Virus record (IMG/VR): IMGVR_UViG_3300032251_000005
Location: 1 to 40,505 of that record
DNA length: 40,505 nt
Source: a virus
Strand: one strand, 5' to 3'
A program made the position numbers and the translations under genes. Positions 31,608 through 38,054 of the stretch are shown one piece after another. How positions within the stretch are numbered: the stretch's first letter is position 1; each line of letters starts with the position of its first letter. The notes below the pieces were generated by a model that had not been told where the DNA came from, did no database searches, and saw nothing but the letters and a program-made list of their open reading frames with translations.

Positions 31608-32322
31608 AGCCATCCATTATGCTTTGTCCTAACAATTGTGGTATCTGCGGCACTACCGCATTGCCGATGGCCTTAAGTCTGTCCATCCGGGCGGAAAGCC
31701 CATCAACCACTCGCTGAATGTCGGGTTCAATGTCCCAGACTTCGTTTCCACTGCGTAATCCAGCCGTTCCCATGATCTGTTTCTGCCATCCTTGCGGATC
31801 ACTGTCGGGCCACTGCCTTTCCAGTCGTTGGCTGTCGGCGTAGGATACAATCCACACTCTTTCACGGACATGCCACGCGTTAAGGGACACAGCCGGAAGT
31901 ACAAATGCCCACCAGGCGTAGCCTGTGTCTGCCAAGTCAGAAATAACTTTGTCGATCCCCAGATTGAGGAAGCCAGTAACATTCTCGGCAATAACCCATC
32001 GCGGCCTGACAGCTTTAATAATTCGATACATTTCTGGCCAGAGATCACGGTCATCTGCCGTGCCTTCTCGCTCCCCTGCGTTACTGTATGGTTGGCAAGG
32101 GAATCCCCCTGCGAGAAGATCGATAGTTGTGAGTCCATCCTGCGTTAAGCGCTCGCCGGTTATGTCTGCTACATCGTTGTAAATGGGAATGTCCGGCCAG
32201 TGCTTTTCCAGTACCAGCCGACAATAGGGATCGATCTCGCATAGCGCGCTGATATCCATTCCGGCACGCGACAGGCCCAATGCCATGCCGCCGATACCGG
32301 AAAACAGATCAAGCACGCGCAT
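31561..32322 (-). CDS. orphan C5-cytosine DNA methyltransferase
   Basis: A protein of 253 residues. Motif I FSGIGG (residues 7-12), motif IV GGFPCQPYS with catalytic C76, motif VI ENV (113-115), motif VIII RERVWIV (153-159) and motifs IX-X with LKAIGNAVVPQIPQL are complete. The target-recognition part between VIII and IX is very short. No restriction endonuclease is nearby, so it probably protects phage DNA from host restriction or tunes its own genes. Its ATG follows the SSB-like stop directly. The second frame inside it is listed separately. Confidence 0.92.
   Translation of the reverse strand: MRVLDLFSGIGGMALGLSRAGMDISALCEIDPYCRLVLEKHWPDIPIYNDVADITGERLTQDGLTTIDLLAGGFPCQPYSNAGEREGTADDRDLWPEMYRIIKAVRPRWVIAENVTGFLNLGIDKVISDLADTGYAWWAFVLPAVSLNAWHVRERVWIVSYADSQRLERQWPDSDPQGWQKQIMGTAGLRSGNEVWDIEPDIQRVVDGLSARMDRLKAIGNAVVPQIPQLLGQSIMDGYEFTSQMAVSTAARP
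31653..32138 (-). CDS. long overlapping frame inside the methyltransferase
   Basis: An open frame of 161 codons on the same strand, shifted one base, wholly inside the methyltransferase. Its translation has a structured, protein-like pattern: GLYPTPTANDWKGSG, a Ser/Thr/Leu-rich middle with IWGSTKLFLTWQ and LNPTFSEWLMGFPPGWTDL at the end. I recall similar sequences annotated next to or over phage methyltransferases. This may be genuine dual coding. It may instead be a conserved by-product of methyltransferase codons that has been annotated repeatedly. No ribosome site was found. Confidence 0.4.
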   Translation of the reverse strand: MDSQLSIFSQGDSLANHTVTQGSEKARQMTVISGQKCIELLKLSGRDGLLPRMLLASSIWGSTKLFLTWQTQATPGGHLYFRLCPLTRGMSVKECGLYPTPTANDWKGSGPTVIRKDGRNRSWERLDYAVETKSGTLNPTFSEWLMGFPPGWTDLRPSAMR

Positions 32323-32805
32323 TTAATTAAAAGGGATATCGTCATCAAAAGCTGGATTAGGATTACCAGCCTGCGCGGGCGCGCTCTTGAAAGAGGGTGG
32401 AGCAGCCTGATGGGCAGCAGGTGGCACTTCGGAGGTTGAGACCGGAGGAACTTGACCTACTGCTTGTGGGACAGGCTGCCCCGTAGCTTGTACTGGTCTG
32501 ACACGGATACCGCCAGTCTGTTTGCTGCCAAACCAGATGTTAGGTTCATTATAGAGCACAATTTGCTTGCCGATCCAGCCATCTGTGTCATCCGTGCCCA
32601 TGGCCTGCGTCATGATTTCTGCATTCGTCCGGTTAATTACCATGCCTTTATCTGATTCATGGAAATGCACCACGGGCTTGGAGTCCTGCGGATCACCATT
32701 ACCACCTACATCTTCAACCCGGATATCTTTAATTGTGACCATAATGCCATTGCCACAATCTTCCTTTTTCAGATAATTACTTGGAAATGCTGCCCCTATT
32801 TTCAT
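32323..32805 (-). CDS. SSB-like single-stranded DNA-binding protein
   Basis: A protein of 160 residues behind AAAGGAGC. Residues 1-100 are a beta-rich OB-like domain with GKQIVLYNEPNIWFGSK and a final IRVRPV. Then come a Pro/Gln/Ala linker and an acidic tip DDDIPFN, which matches the SSB tail that binds partner proteins. It should coat ssDNA during replication and bring in repair enzymes. An antisense copy of the leader motif falls inside the linker (32431-32443). Confidence 0.82.
   Translation of the reverse strand: MKIGAAFPSNYLKKEDCGNGIMVTIKDIRVEDVGGNGDPQDSKPVVHFHESDKGMVINRTNAEIMTQAMGTDDTDGWIGKQIVLYNEPNIWFGSKQTGGIRVRPVQATGQPVPQAVGQVPPVSTSEVPPAAHQAAPPSFKSAPAQAGNPNPAFDDDIPFN
32431..32443 (+). 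repeat. stray leader motif antisense to the SSB-like gene
   Basis: GGAGGTTGAGACC, identical to the leader before at least three genes, occurs here with no start codon after it and antisense to coding DNA. At 13 bases a chance match in 40 kb is unlikely. It is a possible recombination scar or a site with a function other than translation. Confidence 0.5.
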
Positions 32806-32969
32806 TGGTGTTTTGCTCCTTTGAGTAATTCGCTGGTACTGACCCAGCCCCAGTCCTTAATTTGCATGTACCATCGGCCAGCTTTCCGGGCCATGGCTTC
32901 AATATCGAACAAACGAACGTCTGCCTTGTTAGCAATGGCAATCATTAGATCAAGCTGTTGCAGACTCAT
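32802..32969 (-). CDS. small early protein
   Basis: A protein of 55 residues from ATG 32969, preferred because GGGGGCATTAAGT lies before it. ATGs further up give up to 67 codons. Mostly helical (QQLDLMIAIANKADVRLFDI, EAMARKAGRWYMQ). It overlaps the previous gene by 20 bases and the SSB-like gene by four. No family recognised. Confidence 0.6.
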   Translation of the reverse strand: MSLQQLDLMIAIANKADVRLFDIEAMARKAGRWYMQIKDWGWVSTSELLKGAKHQ

Positions 32970-33165
32970 ACTTAATGCCCCCATGTGGATAAAGCCCCGC
33001 TTCATGCACTTCTACAATGTGCTTTGCATCGTCAAGTTGCTCGAAAACGCCTAGCAACTCACGCCGATACCATGCAGAGTAAGCAACCTTACCCCGCACC
33101 CAAGACCGGCTGATTTTGTATTCACGGCGATGAATGTAATATTTATCGCCTTTCTGCCATTGCAT
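32950..33165 (-). CDS. small basic early protein
   Basis: A protein of 71 residues behind GGAAGGCAAGCT. Basic and beta-rich with Tyr/Trp (KYYIHRREYKISRSWVRGKV), then a helix. It may bind nucleic acid, but no family was recognised. Its stop lies inside the next gene. Confidence 0.6.
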   Translation of the reverse strand: MQWQKGDKYYIHRREYKISRSWVRGKVAYSAWYRRELLGVFEQLDDAKHIVEVHEAGLYPHGGIKYESATA

Positions 33166-33181
33166 AGCTTGCCTTCCATGG

Positions 33182-33391
33182 TTAGCGCACCAGCCTGTAA
33201 CGAGCGAACCGCACTTTATGCCCGTACTGATTCGTGCTTTCTTCCGGTATCGTATTTATTTCAATACCTTTATGGCGCAAGTCCCATATCCTTGCGCCTA
33301 ATCTCAAAATTCCATACCTGATCATGTCCAGTTGTGTTATCCCTTTACGGTTGCGCTTGAGTTCACGCATTACAATCGTTTCATGATTCAT
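33182..33391 (-). CDS. small HTH protein (HTH_39-like)
   Basis: A protein of 69 residues. ATG 33391 overlaps the previous stop by four bases (ATGA). ITQLDMIRYGILRLGARIWDL and the following RHKGIEINT match the winged-HTH pattern of small phage proteins that set base-pairing direction of a helix-turn-helix (x-L-x-A-R-I-x-D-L-R). It is likely a regulator of the replication operon. Confidence 0.7.
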   Translation of the reverse strand: MNHETIVMRELKRNRKGITQLDMIRYGILRLGARIWDLRHKGIEINTIPEESTNQYGHKVRFARYRLVR

Positions 33392-33618
33392 GATTTCGCC
33401 CATTGCTTGATAAAATTCCAGTTAAGGTCAGGACGAAAATCAGTTTCAGTCAGTCTGTTTTCAGACAAGGCTACAAGCTGAGGCACTCGGCTCTTGGGTA
33501 CTTGCGTCTTGCGCCAGTAACAAATCGCTGGCGCAGTAACATGCATTTCCTTTGCTAATTCATTCAGGCCGCCACACATTTCAATGCACGCCTCAATTGC
33601 CTCGACTGGTTCCACCAT
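33388..33618 (-). CDS. Cro/YdaS-like repressor
   Basis: A protein of 76 residues from ATG 33618 behind AAGGACGTTA. ATGs further upstream lack a ribosome site. LNELAKEMHVTAPAICYWRK is the helix-turn-helix of YdaS/Cro proteins, and VPQLVALSENRLTETDFRPD is the usual end. As first gene of the leftward operon it takes the place of Cro and probably binds the repeats at 33709-33729. Confidence 0.82.
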   Translation of the reverse strand: MVEPVEAIEACIEMCGGLNELAKEMHVTAPAICYWRKTQVPKSRVPQLVALSENRLTETDFRPDLNWNFIKQWAKS

Positions 33619-33708
33619 TAACGTCCTTAAAGATAAATAAAGTGCTGTTAAATCGGATTTAAGCAGGATTGAAAAAATAAACAATTGTCACACTGGCATC
33701 ACATGACA

Positions 33709-33729
33709 TTAGCGTGACGTTAGCGTGAC
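33709..33729. promoter_or_regulatory. operator-like direct repeat in the leftward early promoter region
   Basis: TTAGCGTGAC occurs twice with an 11-base period (33709-33718, 33720-33729), so both copies lie on one DNA face. GTCAC and ATGAC half-sites occur 10-25 bases nearer the Cro-like gene. The place 90 bases upstream of that gene suits a repressor operator. Confidence 0.6.
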
Positions 33730-33740
33730 AGACATTAAGG
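33730..33740. repeat. 11-bp repeat flanking the integrase module (left copy)
   Basis: AGACATTAAGG is repeated at 35685-35695 on the other side of the excisionase and integrase genes. A related GACATTAAAGG lies on the minus strand near the integrase stop. These are possible integrase or excisionase arm sites. Confidence 0.4.
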
Positions 33741-33756
33741 GAAATTTATTTAAGAT

Positions 33757-33781
33757 TAAAAAAAACCCTGCGGATGCAGGG
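33757..33781 (-). terminator. intrinsic terminator after the excisionase-like gene
   Basis: On the minus strand CCCTGC-ATCC-GCAGGG is followed by eight T. It separates the integrase and excisionase transcript from the early operon promoter. Confidence 0.85.
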
Positions 33782-33788
33782 CTGGGAA

Positions 33789-34013
33789 TTACTGATAAAC
33801 GGCCTTTTTGCTTCTCTCTCTTTCAATGGCCTGAATAAAATCATCACGTTTAATATATTTTTTATTCCCTATGCAATACGTCTTGATATCCAAACGCCCG
33901 GATGCAATATAATTTCTTAATGTCCGGATCGTTATACTTCTAAGCAGGGCGGCCTGTTTATAATTTAACAGTGCTTCTGTTCCCAGCAATTGCGCAATTT
34001 CTCTATCTACCAT
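33789..34013 (-). CDS. excisionase-like HTH protein
   Basis: A protein of 74 residues behind GGGAGCGCGGC. ALLNYKQAALLRSITIRTLR, then NYIASGRLDIKTYCIGNKKY and IKRDDFIQAIE, is the MerR/excisionase-type winged helix (HTH_17). It lies next to the integrase and a terminator. It probably bends attachment-site DNA to favour excision. Confidence 0.72.
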   Translation of the reverse strand: MVDREIAQLLGTEALLNYKQAALLRSITIRTLRNYIASGRLDIKTYCIGNKKYIKRDDFIQAIERERSKKAVYQ

Positions 34014-34047
34014 GCCGCGCTCCCGTATATATTAATTATCGTTGGAG

Positions 34048-34068
34048 AAGGGGAGCTTTGCTCCCCTT
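34048..34068. terminator. hairpin between integrase and excisionase genes
   Basis: AAGGGGAGC-TTT-GCTCCCCTT is a perfect 9-bp hairpin. There is no T-run on either side, so it may be a weak terminator or a message-stabilising stem. Confidence 0.5.
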
Positions 34069-34107
34069 ATAATTAAATATACCTTAGTGCCCTTTAATGT
34101 CAAACGT

Positions 34108-35508
34108 CTACTTTTTTCTTATTGCGACTACGGTCGCACTTTCGCCAATACGATTCGCATTTTTCAGGATGATAGTCACGATTTTTTCTGAGGCTGTTTG
34201 CAGTGGATCAACCACATCAGTATCTCGCCATTCTGTGATAGCCGTATCATTATTAATATAATGTTTGCTGGTCACGTCTGAATCAGTTTCATGGTTCATA
34301 AGCTGTTTAATCGTGGTCTTTTCAATCCCATTGGCTGCGGCAATCTGGCTGAATGTCCGGCGCAAGTCATGATTAGAAATCCTGCGGCCCAGCCCCTTGG
34401 CTACCATCGAAATCAACTTGGCACGCTGACCCCGGTTAGCCTGCGGGAACACCATATCATCAGGTGCCGCCTGGCTTGCGCGTGAGCGCAGACGCTGCGC
34501 CACATACAGGGGAAGGGGAAAGGTTTTTTCTTTATGCTTGCCCTTGGTCAGCATACTGAATTCGCCTTTTCCCAGATTGATATTTTTCCAGCGCAGATTG
34601 CTGGCCGTGTCACCCGCACGCATCCCGGTTAGGAACAGGAATAACAGGAAATCGGTATCGCGGCTGTCTGCCATGGACTCCACTACATCAAACCATTTTG
34701 CAGTTTCCTTTTTGCGCAAGCTGTTTGTGCGCGGCTGATAATCCATATCCTTGATCTTGGTTTTCATCAATTGCTCGGCAGGGTTTAACTGCTGAAAAAC
34801 TGGCGCATAATCCTTGGTCAGAATGTTATTCTTGGCCCAGTTATAAAGCATGTTGATATGTCGCACGGCAGACATAGCGCCCTTGCTGTTGTGAATAGCA
34901 TCCAGCATCAGATCACGATCCAGAATGGCCGGAAAAGGCATCTGATATTCTTCCGGGAAATGGCGCGGCAAAACTTCCCGGTAAGTCTCAATAGAGCTGG
35001 GGCTTAATTTTTCCTGCTTATCCCGTAGATAAAGCTGCATGATTTCCTCGGCGCTCAGGCTCGCCTTATCCGTGTCACTCATGCGATGGATTGCATTGTC
35101 ATTGATATCATGGAACCGGGAAACGCGCTTGGCACTCGGCGCACGGCTGCCACGGGTTTCAGCCCCTTCACGCACGGCTTTCAATTGGGTCTGATTCATG
35201 CCCATCAATCGGGCAGTATAGGCGCGGGCATCATCCATGCTGATGGCCTCGACAGTGCTAAAGCCATCAGGGTTGACAGAAAACCGTGTTGTTTTCCCTT
35301 CCACGGTCAGGACGGCACATAACGACTTGTGGCCCCGGTCAGTGACATAACAGCGCAGCTTGGGCATCTGCTTGTCGAACACATAATAACGTTTGCCGGG
35401 AAGTGCCTTGGGTAGCTTGGCCAGTGTGTTCTTCGTAAAGGTCATGTACTTGTTGATCTCTTTGCCTGCAATCGTTGCAGGGATGGTGTCACCCAGTTTC
35501 TTGCTCAT
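34108..35508 (-). CDS. int: tyrosine recombinase integrase
   Basis: A protein of 466 residues. The catalytic set is visible: R297 in TGMRAGD, a Lys near 322-324 in TKGKHKEK, H380 and R383 in NHDLRRTF, H406 in LMNHETD and Y417 in SKHYINN. The N-terminal third carries the arm-binding domain expected in P4/lambda-type enzymes and the middle a core-binding SAM-like domain (LSPSSIETYREVLPRHF). It should integrate and, with the excisionase, excise the prophage. It has the full GGAGGTTGAGACA leader of the early genes. Confidence 0.93.
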   Translation of the reverse strand: MSKKLGDTIPATIAGKEINKYMTFTKNTLAKLPKALPGKRYYVFDKQMPKLRCYVTDRGHKSLCAVLTVEGKTTRFSVNPDGFSTVEAISMDDARAYTARLMGMNQTQLKAVREGAETRGSRAPSAKRVSRFHDINDNAIHRMSDTDKASLSAEEIMQLYLRDKQEKLSPSSIETYREVLPRHFPEEYQMPFPAILDRDLMLDAIHNSKGAMSAVRHINMLYNWAKNNILTKDYAPVFQQLNPAEQLMKTKIKDMDYQPRTNSLRKKETAKWFDVVESMADSRDTDFLLFLFLTGMRAGDTASNLRWKNINLGKGEFSMLTKGKHKEKTFPLPLYVAQRLRSRASQAAPDDMVFPQANRGQRAKLISMVAKGLGRRISNHDLRRTFSQIAAANGIEKTTIKQLMNHETDSDVTSKHYINNDTAITEWRDTDVVDPLQTASEKIVTIILKNANRIGESATVVAIRKK

Positions 35509-35684
35509 TGTCTCAACCTCCAGTTGCCTGTAAATACTGCCAGAATTTAACGATTAATTTAATTATAGTGAAGCCGCCTTAAATTGCAAGATATATCTGT
35601 GTCTGAATATTTGTGTTCCGGAGTGATTCGGGAACACATCGGGACAGTGAAACAGGGGTGATATCAGGATTATGCTGGGATGAT

Positions 35685-35695
35685 AGACATTAAGG
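35685..35695. repeat. 11-bp repeat flanking the integrase module (right copy)
   Basis: Second AGACATTAAGG, identical to 33730-33740, directly before a GGAAAACCTTAAT inverted repeat. Confidence 0.4.
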
Positions 35696-35843
35696 AAAAC
35701 CTTAATATTCCTTAATCAATCAATCACTTACGCGATGTAAGCTGTTGATCGGCAAAGGGGTGAATTAAGTCATAAGTAAGTCCCAGTTAAATCCCAGTTC
35801 TAATAAATTACATACAAAACAAGCACTTATGTTTTCACTGCTA

Positions 35844-35862
35844 TTCCGGTACGCATCCGGAA
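35844..35862. other. possible attP core
   Basis: TTCCGG and CCGGAA flank the 7-base centre TACGCAT. This is the usual layout of the crossover site for tyrosine recombinases. It could instead be an operator. Host-junction sequence would decide. Confidence 0.4.
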
Positions 35863-35871
35863 CACAGGAAT

Positions 35872-36063
35872 TTATTTGCGTCTTTTTAGCTCATCTAGCA
35901 CATCATCTATGTATAAATGTGTCATAATTATACTGATTAATAACAAGGATATGACGATGGCCAGCACGGGTAATTGCCCAGTGAAAAAGTACAATATTAA
36001 GAAAGCAATAGCTGATCCGCACATGAATTGCGCCAGTATTTTAGTTAACGGCATCCGTTCCAT
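35872..36063 (-). CDS. small two-helix membrane protein
   Basis: A protein of 63 residues behind AAGGAG. Two transmembrane helices (residues 9-28 and 32-49) and a charged C-terminal tail that probably lies in the cytoplasm. It is alone between the attP-like region and divergent plus-strand genes, a common place for immunity or superinfection-exclusion genes expressed from the prophage. No family recognised. Confidence 0.68.
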   Translation of the reverse strand: MERMPLTKILAQFMCGSAIAFLILYFFTGQLPVLAIVISLLLISIIMTHLYIDDVLDELKRRK

Positions 36064-36094
36064 GAGAAAAACTCCTTTTCAATTTAATACATTT

Positions 36095-36106
36095 AAGTTA
36101 TAACTT
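36095..36106. promoter_or_regulatory. perfect 12-bp palindrome in the divergent gap
   Basis: AAGTTATAACTT lies between the divergent starts at 36063 and 36143. It may be an operator for either gene. TTGATA-N17-TAACTT is a possible minus-strand promoter across it. Confidence 0.4.
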
Positions 36107-36142
36107 TAGTGTGTATATATCAATGGATAAAGGGGAATATGG

Positions 36143-36616
36143 ATGGCTAAATCAAATCAAGCTCGACAAATGTCAAATATTTCAAGCCGTGGAGAATGGA
36201 TTGCACGGGATGGTAACGGATATCGCGTTAGGGTGCCTTGTCAGGGCGGCCACCAGTATTTCAAGATAGATGAATACGGTAGCAGTGCGAAAGCTCACAA
36301 GGCCGCCAGAACGTTTCACGCTAAGATGGAAGCCCAGCTCCAAAAGGATCGAGAATATGAGCGAAAAAACGGAGAAAAGCCCTTTCGCCATGTTCTGAAT
36401 ATTCGCAATACATCCGGTCATCATGGCATATCCAAGCAAGTATTTCCTATCCTAGATGGTAGTCCTAGAATCACTTATACAGTGACATGGCGCAGCAGGG
36501 ATGGCTGGCCGCAACAAAAAGGCTTTTCGTCCGTAGAATACAAACATGCTGAATACGCGCTTGAGGCAGCCATAGAATTCCGTGATCGTGTTCGGCCAGA
36601 GTTAAAAGGCTTGTAA
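36143..36616 (+). CDS. AP2-domain DNA-binding protein (copy 2 of 3)
   Basis: A protein of 157 residues behind AAGGGGAATATGG. Two AP2-like units: YRVRVPCQGGHQYFKIDEYG with a helix KAARTFH, and TYTVTWRSRDGWPQQKGFS with a helix AIEFRDRV. It is distantly related to the next gene and to 19336-19752. No nuclease domain. DNA binding is likely, function unknown. Confidence 0.7.
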   Translation: MAKSNQARQMSNISSRGEWIARDGNGYRVRVPCQGGHQYFKIDEYGSSAKAHKAARTFHAKMEAQLQKDREYERKNGEKPFRHVLNIRNTSGHHGISKQVFPILDGSPRITYTVTWRSRDGWPQQKGFSSVEYKHAEYALEAAIEFRDRVRPELKGL

Positions 36617-36619
36617 TGA

Positions 36620-37075
36620 ATGACGGCAGCGAACCGTCCAAAGACACATAAGTATATTTCGCGCAACAACGGACTGCACCGATGGGAAGTGCGGATCGGC
36701 ATGGATGCTATAAATTTCAAGCCCGTTCGTAAAAGTTTTTCGGATGGAGTGTACGGAAGTAAGCGCAAGGCTCTACGTGCTGCCAAGCTGTTTCGTGATT
36801 GCGAGTTACGGTTATTGCAAGCCAAAGGCCATTATTTTGGAGTTAAGCGATACCGTGAACTCGGTAGCGGAATCATCTACCGGGAATTTACAGATAAGGA
36901 TGATTGCTTTCGCCAAATTGTGATTGCCCAGTATTGGGACAATAAAAAACAAAAACAGATCAAGCGAGAATGGAGCATTCGCATACATGGCGGCAAGCGT
37001 AAAACAATGGCGCTGGCCACAACATGGCGAGAAGAACAATTGAAACGCCTTAACAAGAGGCAACCATTTCGGTAA
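36620..37075 (+). CDS. AP2-domain DNA-binding protein (copy 3 of 3)
   Basis: A protein of 151 residues. The first AP2 unit HRWEVRIG and KSFSDGVYGSKRKALRAAK is close to the first unit of the minus-strand gene at 19336-19752. The second is IAQYWDNKKQKQIKREWSI with GGKRKTMALATTWR. Starts three bases after the previous stop, so both belong to one transcript. Ribosome site AAGG is ten bases off. The pair suggests duplication. Confidence 0.72.
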   Translation: MTAANRPKTHKYISRNNGLHRWEVRIGMDAINFKPVRKSFSDGVYGSKRKALRAAKLFRDCELRLLQAKGHYFGVKRYRELGSGIIYREFTDKDDCFRQIVIAQYWDNKKQKQIKREWSIRIHGGKRKTMALATTWREEQLKRLNKRQPFR

Positions 37076-37109
37076 AGATTCTTTCAAACAACAAAGTGAG
37101 GTTGAGACA

Positions 37110-37553
37110 ATGGCACATATAGGTGGCGGAAAACAGGAAAAACTCATTGCCCTGATGGGTGAACATGCAAAAACACAATTATGGATCAGGGAAGATTTTA
37201 TGGAGCATTTCGGCTGGGACAAAATACCTGCTGAAAATGCCGTTTACAATGCATGGCGCACTGGCAAAATATATCGCCATAAAGAACCCGACAAGGAAGG
37301 TAACAAACGCTATGGTTTAAGTATCAAGGAAGAATCCCGTGCTATTTATAAGCAATCCAAAACTGGCGGCGGCACTACGCCAGGCATTACACGCAAGAAG
37401 AAAAAGTCGCTGCCCAGTGCTAAAGAATTGCGTAAGATGTTTGCGGAGCACATGAACCAAATGGCTCAACTTGAGGATACAATGCTGGCCGTAGTAGAAC
37501 GGCAGGAAGAATTGGAAAAAACCATAAGCAAGATTGAACAATTAATTCCATGA
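37110..37553 (+). CDS. unknown protein with C-terminal coiled coil
   Basis: A protein of 147 residues after TGAGGTTGAGACA. The N-terminal half has helices resembling a winged-helix (TQLWIREDFMEHFGWDKIPA, AVYNAWRTGKIYRH). A basic hinge (TRKKKKS) and a long C-terminal coiled coil follow. It probably dimerises and may bind DNA. It lies directly before the Rrf2-like regulator and may be part of the lysogeny control. Confidence 0.65.
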   Translation: MAHIGGGKQEKLIALMGEHAKTQLWIREDFMEHFGWDKIPAENAVYNAWRTGKIYRHKEPDKEGNKRYGLSIKEESRAIYKQSKTGGGTTPGITRKKKKSLPSAKELRKMFAEHMNQMAQLEDTMLAVVERQEELEKTISKIEQLIP

Positions 37554-37564
37554 GGGTTAAGGAT

Positions 37565-37972
37565 ATGGCAAAAGAACCAAGAACAAACCTTCATCAGCAG
37601 GTTATGAATACCTATTTCCTGCATCCACGACTTTCAATTGCAATCGGACTTTGCATCAAAATTGGAGAAAATCGCCCTTATTATGCGCTGCATAATGCAG
37701 CGATTGAAATGGGAATATCTGTTTCTTATGTGGAGCAAATTGCCAGAGTGCTTAGGGAGCATGGTATATTAGCGTCCCAGCGCGGCCCCGGTGGAGGCGC
37801 GTACTTAACCAAGCCATTGGAGCAAATCACCGTGATAGATTTAGCCAATGCAATGATCCCGGAACCAGATGACCTGTACGAAAAACGGTTATTCAGATTT
37901 GCCAAACAAACTATAAAACCTTTAACTCTTTGGCATCTTTGGAAAAACCACAATCCCTTTAACGACACTTGA
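37565..37972 (+). CDS. Rrf2/IscR-like transcription regulator without the Cys cluster
   Basis: A protein of 135 residues from ATG 37565, where GAGGGTTAAGGAT gives a ribosome site. ATG at 37550 overlaps the previous stop and has none. The helix-turn-helix GISVSYVEQIARVLREHGIL and wing SQRGPGGGAYLTKPLEQITV are typical of Rrf2/IscR proteins. The three Cys that hold the Fe-S cluster in IscR are absent, so it should sense something else or act as a plain repressor. The palindromic operator region begins at its stop. Confidence 0.78.
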   Translation: MAKEPRTNLHQQVMNTYFLHPRLSIAIGLCIKIGENRPYYALHNAAIEMGISVSYVEQIARVLREHGILASQRGPGGGAYLTKPLEQITVIDLANAMIPEPDDLYEKRLFRFAKQTIKPLTLWHLWKNHNPFNDT

Positions 37973-37997
37973 TTTAGGGACAATATGCCTCTATAGT
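37969..37997 (+). promoter_or_regulatory. promoter of the XRE regulator gene
   Basis: TTGATT (37969-37974), 17-base spacer and TATAGT (37992-37997). The spacer carries TAGGGA, part of a TTTAGGGA arm (37973-37980) whose reverse complement TCCCTAAA lies at 38005-38012. It overlaps the end of the Rrf2-like gene. Confidence 0.65.
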
Positions 37998-38042
37998 TAG
38001 TATATCCCTAAATCTGTTAGGGATTAGATATAGTCTAACTAT
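37993..38042. promoter_or_regulatory. nested palindromic operator of the switch region
   Basis: Outer arms ATAGTTAG (37993-38000) and CTAACTAT (38035-38042) enclose inner arms ATCCCTAA (38004-38011) and TTAGGGAT (38017-38024). With the TTTAGGGA arm upstream there are three TTAGGGA sites. They overlap the -10 and the transcript start of the XRE gene. Repression by the Rrf2-like or the XRE protein, or both in competition, is likely. Confidence 0.65.
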
Positions 38043-38054
38043 GGAGGTTGAGAA

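Larger units (their letters stand above)
35509..35871. other. noncoding region behind the integrase, attP candidate
   Basis: Region of 363 bases between the integrase start and a small membrane-protein gene. It carries a displaced copy of the E-type element (AATACTGCCAGAATTTAACG near 35536), the inverted repeat GTGTTCC-11-GGAACAC (35613-35637), ATTAAGG-AAAA-CCTTAAT near 35689, the direct repeat TCCCAGTT (35781, 35792; 11-base period) and TTCCGG-TACGCAT-CCGGAA (35844-35862). The 6-bp arms with a 7-base centre are typical of a tyrosine-recombinase core. Confidence 0.5.
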
